A DNA stretch of 64,000 bases from Adiantum capillus-veneris (taxonomy: Eukaryota; Streptophyta; Polypodiopsida; Polypodiales; Pteridaceae): assembly GCA_014529385.2 (NCBI GenBank), contig CM043942.1, positions 56,417,340-56,481,339 of the forward strand, read 5' to 3'. Made by a program: the position numbers and the translations under genes. Of this stretch, positions 46,494 to 58,127 are shown piece after piece (the stretch's first letter is position 1; each line of letters opens with the position of its first letter). The notes under the pieces were generated by a model. It saw only the letters and a program-made list of their open reading frames with translations, did not search any database and was not told where the DNA came from.

Positions 46494-47520
46494 AGAGTGA
46501 GTCGTCCCCGACGAGCATGTGGTAGAGTGCATGGGAAGAAAGGACGTGTCTATGCATAGTTGTATAGTGTGGCTCTATGATGCTGATGGAGGATATGCAT
46601 GGGGAAACAAAATGTTGTACAAGAGAGAGGTGCTGAACAATATGTTCAGTGGCTGCTAGTGGCGAGGTTGCTTTGAAGCTGCGTGTTCCAAACAGTAGTA
46701 ATTGGAGAAGACGCGCCCTGTGTTTGATGGTGACCTGCAGAAAATTTTATTTTGCTGGTTGGGTTTGCTTTGGTTGCCACTGAAATTGTTTGCTTGTGGT
46801 TCCTCTAGAAGAGGCATCTTGTGAGCGAGTTTGCTTTGGTTTCCATACCCACTTGTCATTTTTGGGTGGTCGAGAATGGTGTCTCATTGGCCTAGTTTGT
46901 CTAACAAAAGCCATAGGCAATTTGGCAAGGTATGACTTCTGTGTAGGCAATGAAGGCAGACTTGTATTCTTTTGTCGCTTTGGTATCCACAATTGCTCAG
47001 GATTGGTTTGCATGATGGATTTTTTAACTCATATTTCCTTGACCGCTGTTGTGGAATATTGTTGAGCTGGTGCCTGTGGCGATGGTAGAGGTTCCCACAC
47101 ATGGTCTGTTTGTACGAATGGCATGGTGAAAGATTGGCCCTCTTTTTTAATCAGTAAGGTATTGTCCTGCCAGTTTGGTGTTGCTTGATAAGTGCGCATC
47201 CACGGCACTCTCATAATAACTGCTTTGTTAAGATGCTAATCGTTGACCACATGAAACTGATGCGGATAAACTGTACTATCAATGGTGATTGGTACATTGA
47301 TGTGGCCGAGACTCTCCCGCGTTATTTTTCTGAAAGTGGAGTAGTTAACCACATTAGCTCTGGCCCCAGTGTCCACTAATGCTCGCTCTATAGTGCCATC
47401 TGTAAGTTGTAAATTGATGCGTAGATCCATTCCTCCTAACCATGTAGCTGCTCTTTGTATGGATGCTATTGGAGTAGTCTCAATAGCATCGTTCGGTTGT
47501 TCTTTTCTCTAAAAGTTTAC
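46494..47520 (-). pseudogene. Second retropepsin-like domain and basic tail (block 2, minus)
   Basis: Here the active-site loop is intact: ERALVDTGARANVV, Asp codon 47371-47373. The flap region is shortened: relative to block 1 about 54 bp (18 residues, including FKVGNKG) are missing between TR and LGHINVP, in frame. The continuation RVPWMRT and the tail with LWIPKRQKN follow to 46656. The DTG in this copy shows that DTR in block 1 is a later change. Confidence 0.72.
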
Positions 47521-49362
47521 TTGCTCCTTGTGCTTTAATATTCTGATTTTGGCTTCCTGCTGTGCATGTTCCTGAATGTCATGTGCATGACTTCTACGAT
47601 GAGATGCTGCATGTATTGTTGCGAGTTCCTCTAGTGTCAGCAGAAGAAGATATTTCTTCACCCACTCCTCCAATTAGGCATCTCCTCTCTTGCTAATGTT
47701 GCAAGCTTGATGGCGCCACTTTGTGATATATCATCTATTACAAAAGGCCCCATCCCTCACTTTTTGAGTTTTGTGGAGTGTTGTTTGAGGGTATACATCA
47801 AAACATAATCCCCTTTTTGGAACACCTTGCTGATCACGTGTTGATCATGGAAAGCCTTCTTTTTTTTTTTCTCAGCATATGTCCCAGCTATGGCTCTCAG
47901 TCTGGTTTCACCTAATTGTTCCAGGGTGTCTAGTCTTTCTGATAGCTCATGGCCCATCCATCCTAATTGTGTCGCTACTCTTAGGGTTTTGATTAGGAAT
48001 TCCAATGGTAGGATCGCATTAATCCCGAATACCAGGCTAAAGGGTATCGTGCCAATGGAAGTTGTAAAACCTACTCTATAAGCCCATAAGACTGTGTGTA
48101 GCTTTTGATCCCAATCATTTCTTGAGTCACTGACGATTTTGGTGAGTACTGTGCATAAGATTTTGTTGATACTCTCTGCTTGCCCGTTAGCTTGTGGATG
48201 ATAAGGTGCCAATTTGCGATGGACTACCATGAATTTGTCAAGGAGGTTTTCAATGACGTCCTTTAAAAAGTGTGTGCCCCTATCACTCAATATTTTGATA
48301 GGTATTCCATATCTCGTAAAGACGTTTTCAAAAAGAACTGAGCTGTAGTTCTTGCATCCTTTTTTTGGGTTGCTTTTGCTTCCGCCCATTTCGTCATGTA
48401 GTCTGTTGCTACTATGATGTACTCTGCGTGAGTCCTGTATCTTGGAGGTATGATGGACCAATGAAGTCAATTCCCCATTTGGTGAAAGCACGTACCCCCA
48501 TCATTGGCCTTAGTAGCATTTTGTCTCTTCATAGGGGTGGTTTTGTGCGTTGGCATTCATCACATTGTTTAACATATGTCTCTTCATCCATAAACAGGAT
48601 TGGCCACCATATGTCTGAGTGTAGCACAAGATTTGTCATTTTATCAGTAGAGAAATTTCACCTTGGCTATCCAAACTGTGCATGGTCTAAGATAACGTAA
48701 TATTCGCTTTCTGTAGCACATAGCCGTAGTTGTTTGTCCTTCCCCCCCCCCCTATACAGTTGATTGGCAATGAGCAGATAGTGTTTGGCCTCTTCTTCTA
48801 TAGTTTTCATTCTTGCTTTGCCCCATTCCATTGGGAAGGTCTTGTTTTTAAGTACTCAACTATGCTAGCACTCCATTTGGGTGCTTGGACTACTCGAAAC
48901 AGGGTGACATGTTCCACTGGAGGTTGTTTTGTACAACTATTGCAGGATTTTACATATGTATGGATACTCTATTCCATGTTTGGCCAGTAGACTCCCAGTC
49001 TCTTTAGCCATTGGCCTCTCTGTGTTTCTCCATTGTGAAATCTTGTATTTTGCATATGAGCCTGTTTGAGGTAGTAGTTGGATTCTTCGGGATGTACACA
49101 TAGTCTTAGTATCCCATCCTTACCATGTTTGTACAGTTATCCTGGTAAAAGCTGGAGATTTCGTGTTTGATGTATAATTGATGGTTGTCCTTCTATCTGT
49201 AATGAGGCGATTGTGAGTAGAGGAATAACTTCTTCACTCCATCTCGGTACCATTTCAATGTTAAACAGATACGAATCAGGAAGATCATCATCAACACCCT
49301 GAGGTTCTTCCCTATGAAATAGTTGAGAAAGATGATATGCTCTTGTCTGTGGGTCCCCTTTC
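47521..49362 (-). pseudogene. Gypsy integrase (block 2, minus)
   Basis: The core and C-terminal part are open for 244 codons (47757-48491), the longest integrase frame in the window, with SDRGTHF and YHPQANGQAES. The two zinc-like modules lie above 48492 and are broken by stops. The first catalytic Asp region is disturbed by a frame shift near 48470. Confidence 0.82.
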
Positions 49363-50728
49363 TTACGATGATTGTGAAGTCAAACTCAAAAAATAATATA
49401 AACCAGCAAATGATTCTTCAGTGTTGCAAGGTTTGTTTACTAGATATAGCAGTGCTTGGTGATCCACGACGAAAACAAATTTGTTTGCTAGAAGGTAGTG
49501 TCTAAATTTTTTGACAGCATAAATCATCCCCATACCTTCTCTTTCCGTGGTGGTATGATTTTTCTCTGGGTTGTTTAACTGCTGACTAGAGTAGCAAATG
49601 GGAAAATCCATTTTCTTCTCTCCTAGCTGGACTAATATGCACCTGATGGCATAGGCTGATGCATCCACATGAACATGAAAGATTTTGCTCCAGTCAGGGG
49701 CTTGCAAAATTGGAGTAGAAATTAATTGCTACTTCAATTTTTGAAAAGCCTGCTCGCATTCCTTTGTTAGAACTTAGCAATCGCGGCGTACAACAGCTTA
49801 GCTATTACAACATACATATATATGAAACGCCTGTAGTACCCGCAATGCCCTATAAATGCTTGTACTTCTTTCATCTTCGTTGGTCGCGGTAGTGCAGCAA
49901 TTATTTGTACCTTCTCTTGATCCGTTAAAATTCTGTATTTTGACACAATGTGGCCCAAAATTTTACCTTGTCTTACCATGAAGATGAATTTTTCCGGGTT
50001 TAAGCAAATACGATATGTTTTGCACTTTTTAAAGACTTTTTCCCAGATGAGTGATTTGGTCACTTCTTCGATGAGAATAAACACAAAGATCATCCATGTA
50101 AATCTCCAAAAATTGTTTGAGGTATTCTTTGAATGCGTGGCTCATTAGTCTTTGAAATGTGGCACGGGCATTGGTCAGGCCGAAAGGCATTGCCCTATAG
50201 GAAAATACACCCCACTTTGTTACAAAAGCTGACTTATGCTGATCTTATGCTTTAATCGTCAACTTATTGTATCCTGAGAACCCATCCATGAAACTATAGG
50301 CCTCTTTTCCTGCTACCCTCTCAATAACATAATCTGTTATTGGCGGAGGATAGTTATTACTGATGGTGGCTGCATTTACTTGTTTGAGGTTTATACACAC
50401 CCACAGTTTGCCATTCTTTTTGGGTACCACCACAATAGGGGACACCCAATCAGTGTGTTCAATCTCATAAATAAACTCAGCATCCTTCAGTTTATCTATC
50501 TCTTCCTTAATTTTCTTGGCAAAAGTTTCATTGTACGTGTAAGGACGTTGTCTGCGTGGTCTGGTATCACTCTTAAGGGGTATAGTGTGCTAATAAATCG
50601 CAGGATCTATCCCCTTCAGATCTTTGTATGACCATGCAAAGACATCTTTGTATCGTCTAAACGTATCAACTAGAAGTTGCTCTTGCTCGTCAATAAGGTC
50701 CATGGCAATGTATGCCGGTTTAGGCTCC
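49363..50728 (-). pseudogene. Gypsy reverse transcriptase and RNase H (block 2, minus)
   Basis: Counterpart of 21917-23282. RNase H is open at 49363-49707 (HVDASAYAI, TTEREG, FVVDHQALLYL). RT pieces are 49767-50093, with MVRQGKILGHIVSK and HCGYYRRFIY, and 50245-50445, with SPIVVVPKKNGKLWVC. Y-M-D-D is at 50089-50100. It ends at 50728, where LTR 2 begins. Confidence 0.88.
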
Positions 50729-51648
50729 TGTTAGTAGCAAGCTAACGTGGACACCATTTTTCGGATTTCTCCTTATAAAACCAATTATTATTTTGATAAA
50801 TCGGGAATATTGTTACTCCTGTTTTCTTGATAAACCTTGTAATTAATGAGCCGGGGCTACAAGCATCTAGATTGTATCAGCCATTCAATTCCCAGCTTTG
50901 ATAGAACTCCAGATTATTACTTTTGACCACCCAAAAACCTTGGCTAAGGTATAAAAGCAATTTTTGTAAGTTTTTTATAAGTTTTTTGGATAAGAAATAC
51001 ACAGTGTGAGCTAACGGCGCTCACTTCTCTCCTTCTCGCGCTTCCTACTCCCTCTCCAGTTGTCACATTGAGAATCCATTTGTTGCATTGCAACCGCAGG
51101 TAAAAGCTCTATCCATTGACGTAAGCCATTCACAGTATTTCGTAGCTTTTGGCGTCGTCGACCCGCGGCCTAATTTCATCATAACTAGGAATTTACACTT
51201 TTAAAACGAAAACTAATCATGGGAGGGGTATTGGGACATCATTGCTAAGCATTTAGGTGCATTCTAGGTGAAAACGACTAGGTCAAAAATCCATTGTTGT
51301 TAATAATCGCGATTTTGAAACTTGACCTAAAGTGGGGTTTGAGGCCATAGGTAGGTGTGCTTAGGTCTTATAAACTTGTCCTAGAAGTTTCTTTATGTTT
51401 GGATGTCATTTGATGCTATAACGGATATGATTTGCTTACCGATGAGCGATTGGCTTTTGGTGATTTCAGTCACTTGAGTGTAGTTTGAGTTAAATGCGAG
51501 TTGTGAGTTGTTTTTCGAGAGATTGACAACCTCTTGTAGCCTCTATGCACTAGTCGAGTCAGCTTCGTCCCATGGTTTGACAAATTAATCATGGTTCTCG
51601 CTAATATTGCAATAAGATAGGATAGTGAGGTTAGACATGCGTCCCACA
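50729..51648 (+). mobile_element. Gypsy LTR 2
   Basis: Uninterrupted LTR of about 920 bp, TGTTAG...CCCACA. It has a TATA box at 50950-50957 and the primer site after its end. It gives the empty site for the 3.5-kb copia derivative at about 51395. Confidence 0.72.
50950..50957 (+). promoter_or_regulatory. TATA box of LTR 2
   Basis: TATAAAAG, matching LTR 1. Confidence 0.6.
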
Positions 51649-51650
51649 TT

Positions 51651-51669
51651 TGGCGCCACTGTCGAGGAT
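51651..51669 (+). promoter_or_regulatory. Gypsy primer binding site 2
   Basis: TGGCGCCACTGTCGAGGAT, two bases after the LTR end. Confidence 0.85.
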
Positions 51670-53638
51670 CAAAAAGACCTAAACCAGGGAAAAACATGAG
51701 CGTCTTGTGTTATTGTCCTTTAACTTCCTCTAGGTTCGCTTAGAGTTCAAAACTCTCTTTTAGAAACTGCATAGCTTAAGATGGTTGTCTTTTGCTGTGT
51801 AGAGGTAGCCTGGAAGTAATCGTACTTGCTGAGTACCTTTAGGATTGTAGGATTGTAGATTTAGATTAGGATTTGGAGAATGATTGGTAGACAAAACAAG
51901 TCTTAAGATCAAGACTCTGAAAAACATAAAAAACACAAGAAAACGAGTGTTTGTGGACACTTTCCACAAATCCATTGCATGAGAAACTAGGAGTAGGGTA
52001 AGTAGGATCCGAGGTGGATTTCATAGCATTTCTCTCTCTGAAAGAATCAAGTGTGAGTTGTTATGTAAGGTTGCAGAATTTTAGGTCTAGAACTAGAAAT
52101 AGCACGAAAAGACTCGAATTCACTCAATCCAACTAGGGAGTAAGCCTAAGAGTTGTCTGAACTAGTGGGTAAGCTGAAGGACACTTCGAGGTAAAAATTT
52201 TAAGAATTTGACCAAAACTCAGATTATTTACTTTTTCTTAACTTTATAGGCCAAACTAAGTTTTGACTTGATTCATAGGCTTAAAACACATCATAAAAGG
52301 ACCGTCCTTGAGAAAATTTCAAAAAAGTGCTCATTTCAAGCCTCAAGTTAATAATCGTGATTATTAACTTTTTGCTCTAATTTGGCCAAGGCTCATATCA
52401 TTGACTCACTGCATATGTACAAACAACTTTTGTAAAGGCCCAAGAAATTTGGATCACTAAACTGACAAAGAACTGGGTGAAAACTAATGTTTGTACTGAC
52501 TTTTTGAATCTTGAGTGTGAATTGAGGAAACATTTATCCAAACTTGTTGAAAATTGATTCATAGGCTTATATTGATGTGATAAACATGTGTATATGCTCA
52601 GTTGACCAAAAACTTGTAAAAATTTGACAAAAGTAAATAATTGCGATTATTTACATTTGCCCTGTTTTTTGAACTTTTTTGACCAAGTTGGCATACCACT
52701 AGCTTTACCATGTTGTAATAAGTCCACAAGTCAAAATTTGGTAAAATCTGGATCATTGGGGTGAAAAATGTGGCAAACATTGCAAAGTTAGTCTTCGGAA
52801 AGATAATTGATGACTACTTGACCAGAAATTGTCCAAACTTGATGAAAATTGGCTAGTGACCTTAATATAAGGTGCTTAATAGATCTGTGTCAAAGTTGGG
52901 ACAAAAATTTGTAAAAAAGTATCAAAAGTAAATAATCGTGATTATTTACATTTGCTTTAAAACTTGGTGATTTTGCAAATTTGAGTATACCAAAAGGTCA
53001 AGCACATCAATTGGACCCCGCAAATCAATTTAGGTGAAATTTGGACCACAAAAGTGAAACCTAAGCCAGATTCTCGAAATCAGAGTCTGCAGACATGGAA
53101 TAGTGGGTAAACTTGATCAAATTTTGTCCAAACTTGTTGAAACTTGCCCAAGGGATTTAACAAGTTGTATACTTGCCAAACCAATCCAGAAAGTGCAAAA
53201 AAGTGACAAAAGTAAATAATCGCGATTATTTACTTCTGCTATCCAGACACTTCAAATTTGACCTTTGGGCTTATACAGTGTTAGACCAACATAAAATAAG
53301 GCCACTCTGAAATTTTGGGTTCAATTGGATCAAAATTGGTACAGATACACTCAGTTTACAGATTGCAGATTAAACCTTCGATTTTGCTGAGCTGAATCTG
53401 AAAGTCAAAATTTCGACTTCCATAGCACGAATTGAAGTGAAATACGGAGACCAATCACTAGAGTTCTTAAGAGCTCTACTCTCCATATAGAAAAATAGCT
53501 AATTTGATAAATTTTGTATAGGAATTAGGTTGCAGACGAGGAATCAGTGGCTTGACAAAAATTTGCAATTGAGTCAAGTGAAAATTGACGACAAGTCAAT
53601 CCCACGTGAGTACTCTATGCAGGGCTTCATACGTCAAT
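51670..53638 (+). repeat. Gypsy leader 2 with ~285-bp palindrome repeats
   Basis: An uninterrupted leader of about 2 kb. Palindromes of the GTAAATAATC type are at 52347-52368, 52633-52654, 52928-52949 and 53212-53233; spacing is 286, 295 and 284 bp. The last is a perfect 22-bp palindrome, the same as at 29262-29283. No gene. Confidence 0.82.
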
Positions 53639-53707
53639 ATGAACCTTAGATCCGGTCGTGTAATAGGAAATCAAGGCCTATTCTGGGGAAACACCAGTAT
53701 AATCCCC
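53639..53707 (+). pseudogene. Gypsy gag start remnant
   Basis: An ATG at 53639 starts MNLRSGRVIGNQG, matching the gag start at 34854 (IGNQGI and GNTS are shared). After about 23 codons the sequence jumps into LTR 3 at GCGAATTCG. Confidence 0.75.
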
Positions 53708-54287
53708 GCGAATTCGTTTGTTGCAATGCCACCGCAGGTAAAAGCTCTATCCATTGACGTAAGCCATTCACAGTATTTCGTAGCTTTTGGCATCGCTGAC
53801 CCGCGGCCTAATTTCATCATAACTAGTAATTTACACTTTTAAAATGAAAACTAATCATAGGCGGGGTATTGGGACATTAGTGCTAAGCATTTAGGTGTAT
53901 TCTGGGTCAAAAACGATTGGGTCAAAAATCCACTGCTGTTAATAATCGCGATTTTGGAACTTGACCTAAAGTGGGGTTTGAGGCCATAGGTATGTGTGCT
54001 TAGGTCTTATAAACTTGTCCTAGAAGTTTCGTTACGTTTGGATGTCATTTGATGCTGTAACGGATATGATTTGCTTATCGATGAGTGATTGGCTTTTGGT
54101 GATTTCAGTCACTTGAGTGTAGTTTGAGTTAGATGCGAGTTGTTAGTTGTTTTCCGAGAGATTGACAACCTCTTGTAGCCTCTATGCACTAGTCGAGTCA
54201 GCTTCGTCCCATGGTTTGAAAAATTAATCGTGGTTCTCGCTAATACTGCAATAAGATAGGATAGTGATGTTAGACATGCGTCCCACA
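53708..54287 (+). mobile_element. Gypsy LTR 3 (5'-truncated)
   Basis: It matches LTR 1 and LTR 2 from GCGAATTCGTTTG to the end CCCACA but lacks the first part including the TATA box. It supplies a second empty site for the copia derivative (about 54027). Confidence 0.85.
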
Positions 54288-54289
54288 TT

Positions 54290-54308
54290 TGGCGCCACTG
54301 CCAAGGAT
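54290..54308 (+). promoter_or_regulatory. Gypsy primer binding site 3
   Basis: TGGCGCCACTGCCAAGGAT after LTR 3. Confidence 0.83.
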
Positions 54309-54709
54309 CGAAAAGACCTAAACTAGGGAAAAAGACTAGCGTCTTGTGTAATTGTCCTTTTACTTCCTCTAGGTTCGCTTAGAGTTCAAAACTCTCTTTT
54401 AGAAACCGCATAGCTTAAGATGGTCGTCTTTTGCTGTGTAGAGGTAGCTTGGAAGTAATCGTACTTGCTGAGTACCTTTAGGATTGTAGGATTGTAGATT
54501 TAGATTAGGATTTGGAGAATGACTGGTAGACAAAACAAGTCTTAAGATCAAGACTCTGAAAAACATAAAAAACAAAAGAAAACGAGTGTTTGTGGACACT
54601 TCCACAACCCCATTGCATGAGAAACTAGGAGTAGGGTAAGTAGGATCCGAGGTGGATTTCATAGCATTGCTCTCTCTGAAAGAATCAAGTGAGAGTTGTT
54701 ATGTAAGGT
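54309..54709 (+). repeat. Leader 3, first 400 bp only
   Basis: It matches the leaders after 27747 and 51670 up to GTTATGTAAGG and then breaks off. The palindrome repeats are not reached. Confidence 0.8.
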
Positions 54710-55857
54710 GTCATAATAATCAATATCTAATTCTCCTAAATGACTTTCTCATATTAAACTGATCATTTAATGTGGGGAAGTGCCAGGGGAGAAAAGGTTA
54801 GAATATTGGTGAAGCTAGCAGACCAGCCACAATAGGGATCCAAAGGAGGGAAAATAGGGATCCAAAGGGGGGGGGAGGCATCTGAAAAAGAGCCATGTGC
54901 AACAATGGGCTAAAAAGACCCTAAGCTTGAGCCCATTAAGACTTCCAAAATGCTAAGGTTCCAAAATTCAAAGGTTGTGTCCAAAGGTCAACCCTAGGGA
55001 AAATTGGATGCGTTGTGTGTGCCCTAAAAGTCTTTGCACATCCCTACATGGGAGGGGGCGAGCCCTTCTTCTAGGGGATGAGAGAGAAATCCACACACAC
55101 ACACAGGCTCCCTTTACACAAAGGGAATGAGGGACACATGTCAGCTCCCTAGCCCAGATGCCCACAAGGTGTGCCCAGTTTCTATTAGATGACCCTTGAA
55201 GTGGACCAATGAGAATTAAGCTAGAGTAAATCTAGTTTAATTAATTTAAAAACATTTAATAAAAGAAACCAATGAGAATTAAGTCTCCTAGAAGACTATT
55301 AAGCATTCTCCCAAGGGGTCCAATGAGCATTCAGGAGCCCAATGGCTTGCCTGATTCGTATTGGCCAGGAGGCAAAGGGGTCCAATGAGAGTTTAGTTTA
55401 ATTATTTAATTACCTAAAGCTCTCACAAAAGGGGAAAGGGGGACACAGGTCAGAAGGCTATCACTTATGCTACTTAATTGTAATTGGCTTGACTTGGGGA
55501 GGGCCAATGAGGCTGCAGAAAGTGAAAATAGCAAGGGGGCTCGCCCAAGAGAGAGAGGGGGCTGATTTTTTCAAGGCATTATCACACACACACTCACACA
55601 ATCTCAGGTGTGAAGAAAGAGAAGACTATCTCTTCCCAAGCTTTAATGGAGAACTCATCACCTACTCCAAGCTTGTGAGATAGAAGCCTACATCAACACT
55701 CTCTTGGCATGTGGATGCAAATCCAACCAAGAGCCAAGATTCAATGCATGCTCATCTCCTCTACCAAGCTAATTACTAAGCTAAGCTATGCTAATATGAG
55801 TGATTATGTGAGGAGATGTACATCTTTCTCGTAAGATACTGTTCGTTGTAGTATAAG
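54710..55857. other. Non-coding region with CCAATGAG motifs
   Basis: No gene is visible. Five CCAATGAG words lie at 55206, 55269, 55320, 55382 and 55504, often after GG or AA. The first base block starts TGTCATAATAATC at 54714 and a later ATGTACA ends near 55822, so an LTR is possible, but I found no target duplication or primer site. It may also hold the left part of the CACTA element that follows. Confidence 0.4.
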
Positions 55858-55865
55858 TCATACAC

Positions 55866-56604
55866 AGTAGCATGGTGTAAAGGTCGACATTTTAGGGTGG
55901 AACGAATCGACAAAAAACGTTTTACTCAAGATTGTGGAATCATGGCAAAATTTGAACAGTCTAGTCGACGACGTTCCTCTGATGCAGATCCTGTGGTGGC
56001 GGAACTCACTTACTTCGGCACGCTGCAAGAGATTTTGAGGATCAATTACAGTTGATTTTTTGTCGACTTGTTCGACGTGCAATGGTTCAAGATAATCATG
56101 GAGGGTCGCAACGCTACTGTGCGTAGAGCAGAGTCTGGTTTTCTTGAGGTGGACTCTACTAAGAAATGGACTGACCTAAGAGACACTTTCGTACTACCCG
56201 AGCATTGTGAACAAGTAAGTATGTAAATAGTTAACATCCCCCTTTTACAAGTTATGTGCTTGAAAGCTCTCATGTAAGTTATGTGGCTCTGGCAGGTAAT
56301 ATTTCATCCTACAAAGTCTACATCAAACTGGTGGTACGTCATAGAGGTAGCCCCTCGTAGTGCAAGGACGTATGAAGTCTACCATGTGCCAATCACAACG
56401 ACATCATTGGAGGAGATCAGAGAAGATGCTCAATCAGAAGCCGCTGTGGTGGTGCCAGACGAGCATCAAGATGCTACTACTCTATATGGGGTGCATGCAG
56501 AGGAGCTACAAAATGAAACAGAGGATATGTGTTTAAACGGAGAGCTCTATATAGATATAGGAAGTTATGCTGAGTTATGCGAGGATGAGAGAGAGATCTC
56601 TTAA
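55866..56604 (+). pseudogene. CACTA (En/Spm) transposase, C-terminal part
   Basis: One frame runs from about 55868 to 56214 and continues after an intron to TAA at 56602-56604. The pattern (WCKGRHFRVERID, a Ser/Arg stretch, LTYFGTLQEILRINY, VDLFDVQWFK, then VIFHPTKSTSNWWYVIEVAPR) matches the end of plant TNP2-type transposases, where YYG.L..I..L.Y, V.LF.C.W and Q.FY..D......W.VV follow in this order. The intron is 56215-56295 (GTAAGT...GGCAG, 81 bp). One stop, TGA at 56053-56055, breaks the first exon. The catalytic N-terminal part is not in the window. Confidence 0.7.
56215..56295 (+). other. Intron in the CACTA transposase
   Basis: GTAAGT donor and CTCTGGCAG acceptor. Removing it joins CEQ to VIFHP in the same frame. 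Confidence 0.75.
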
Positions 56605-57827
56605 AGCCACAAATATTGTATTTGAACAATTTTGCTTCGTGTTGTAAAAGCTCTGGCTCTCTAAGTACCTTCCATGGTGTATAACGCTCTTTTCTACTCG
56701 CCCTCACATCTTTTGATTGAAAATTCTGAGTTTTCGACTTGCCTCTTCTATCACTCGATTCATTGCGTCATTGTATTTATATGCGTCATTACGTCATTGT
56801 CATTGTCTACTCTATTCATTCAATATTAAGTTTAAATATTCGTGTGTTTAATGCAGGTATGGATGATGAGGAGTTTCTTTCTTCTTTGTCACCACAGCAG
56901 AGACAGTGGTACGTGGAGCATCATCGCTCTGGCGCATCATCGCGCGTTCCTACACCATCCGCATCTCCCTCTCTTTCGGAGCATTCGGCGCACTCCGAAG
57001 CGTCGGCGTCGACGAGACGAGCTTCACACTCGTCTAGACACCGGCGCTCTAGTGGTGGCGGTGGCGGTTGTTGTGGGGATTCCGCCACCGATGCCTCCAC
57101 ATCGCCTCGTGTTCGATGAGGCTCTTTACCCTCCCCTTCTTTGCCTGCCCCCACACCAGCCACAGCATCGCCATCTACGCCAGGTTTTGCACGGCTGACT
57201 GTTCCTAGAAGCTACACACCTCTACCTACTCCGCCAGGAGCCACCCCACTCGACACTCCTGGCTTCGGGGCCCAGACGCTGGTGGAGACACCTGACGTCC
57301 GTACCCCCATCGACACGCCGCTAGAGACCCCTGCCGGGACACCCAGGTTCACGCGTCACCGGCCAGAGGGCTTGCCTTACTCCGTCGACATCAGCGGCGG
57401 CATCATCATGGATGATGACGGCAAGAAGGTGATCTCACGCATGCGTGGTCTTTGCTCTCAGCTGTTTAGACACTACATACTAAACAAATGGAGTGAAGTA
57501 CCAAGTGATTTAAAAAACAGAGTCATCAGCATACTTCATGATGAGTTTCCCGTTCCAACACGGGATCAGCGCTTCAATGAAGACCTGATGAAGATTCGAA
57601 TGCGCGAATACTGCAAACACAAGCGTTCCGAAGTGCAAAAAGCAATCAAGAATGGGTGGAACAGGCCAGATTGGCTGGCCAAAGAAGATTGGAAGAATGC
57701 GAAGAAAGCAGCGCGCGAGAATCCCGACAAGTGGAAGCAACAAAAGGATGCAGCCAGAGCGCGAGTAGAGGCAGGGAGCTCGCACCACTTGGGGAGCGGT
57801 GGATGGGCATCATTTGAGGCCGATTTT

Positions 57828-57924
57828 GTAAGTCTTTTCACATTGCTCTTTATGCATGTTCGATAGTTTAGGGTTTATGAGTTTTTTAGTTCTAACATAA
57901 TGAAATCTTTGTATGTTTTGACAG
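57828..57924 (+). other. Intron 1 of the CACTA second gene
   Basis: Starts GTAAGTC, ends TTTTGACAG; joins ...EADF to WSMTGRD in frame. Confidence 0.7.
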
Positions 57925-58026
57925 TGGTCGATGACAGGACGTGATCCCACACCGTACGAGCGCGAGTACGCAGGCAGGAAGGGCTTAAACGCCCTGATGG
58001 ACATTCTCAGTTCTCGCGGCGGCATG

Positions 58027-58127
58027 GTTAGTATTAGGGTTTACTCTTTTTTATTTTTTGTATTGTTTTATAAATGTCGTTATATGTTTATACTTACTGA
58101 AAGCTGTCTTATTGTCTTTTTTTGCAG
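58027..58127 (+). other. Intron 2 of the CACTA second gene
   Basis: Starts GTTAGTATT, ends TTTTTTTGCAG; joins ...SSRGGM to NPTDTPLG in frame. Confidence 0.7.

Larger units (their letters stand above)
42804..53359 (+). repeat. Large duplicated block 2 (uninterrupted)
   Basis: Second copy of the 10.5-kb block of 15351-34560, without the two nested copia elements. At its left edge it joins the gypsy integrase end through the shared word CCAC/ACCA. It provides empty-site versions of both nested insertions. Confidence 0.9.

Noticed and set aside
54714-55822. Possible LTR from TGTCAT to GTACA
   Set aside because: Ends look LTR-like but flanking bases do not match, and no primer site or polypurine tract is adjacent. 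Left as a non-coding region.
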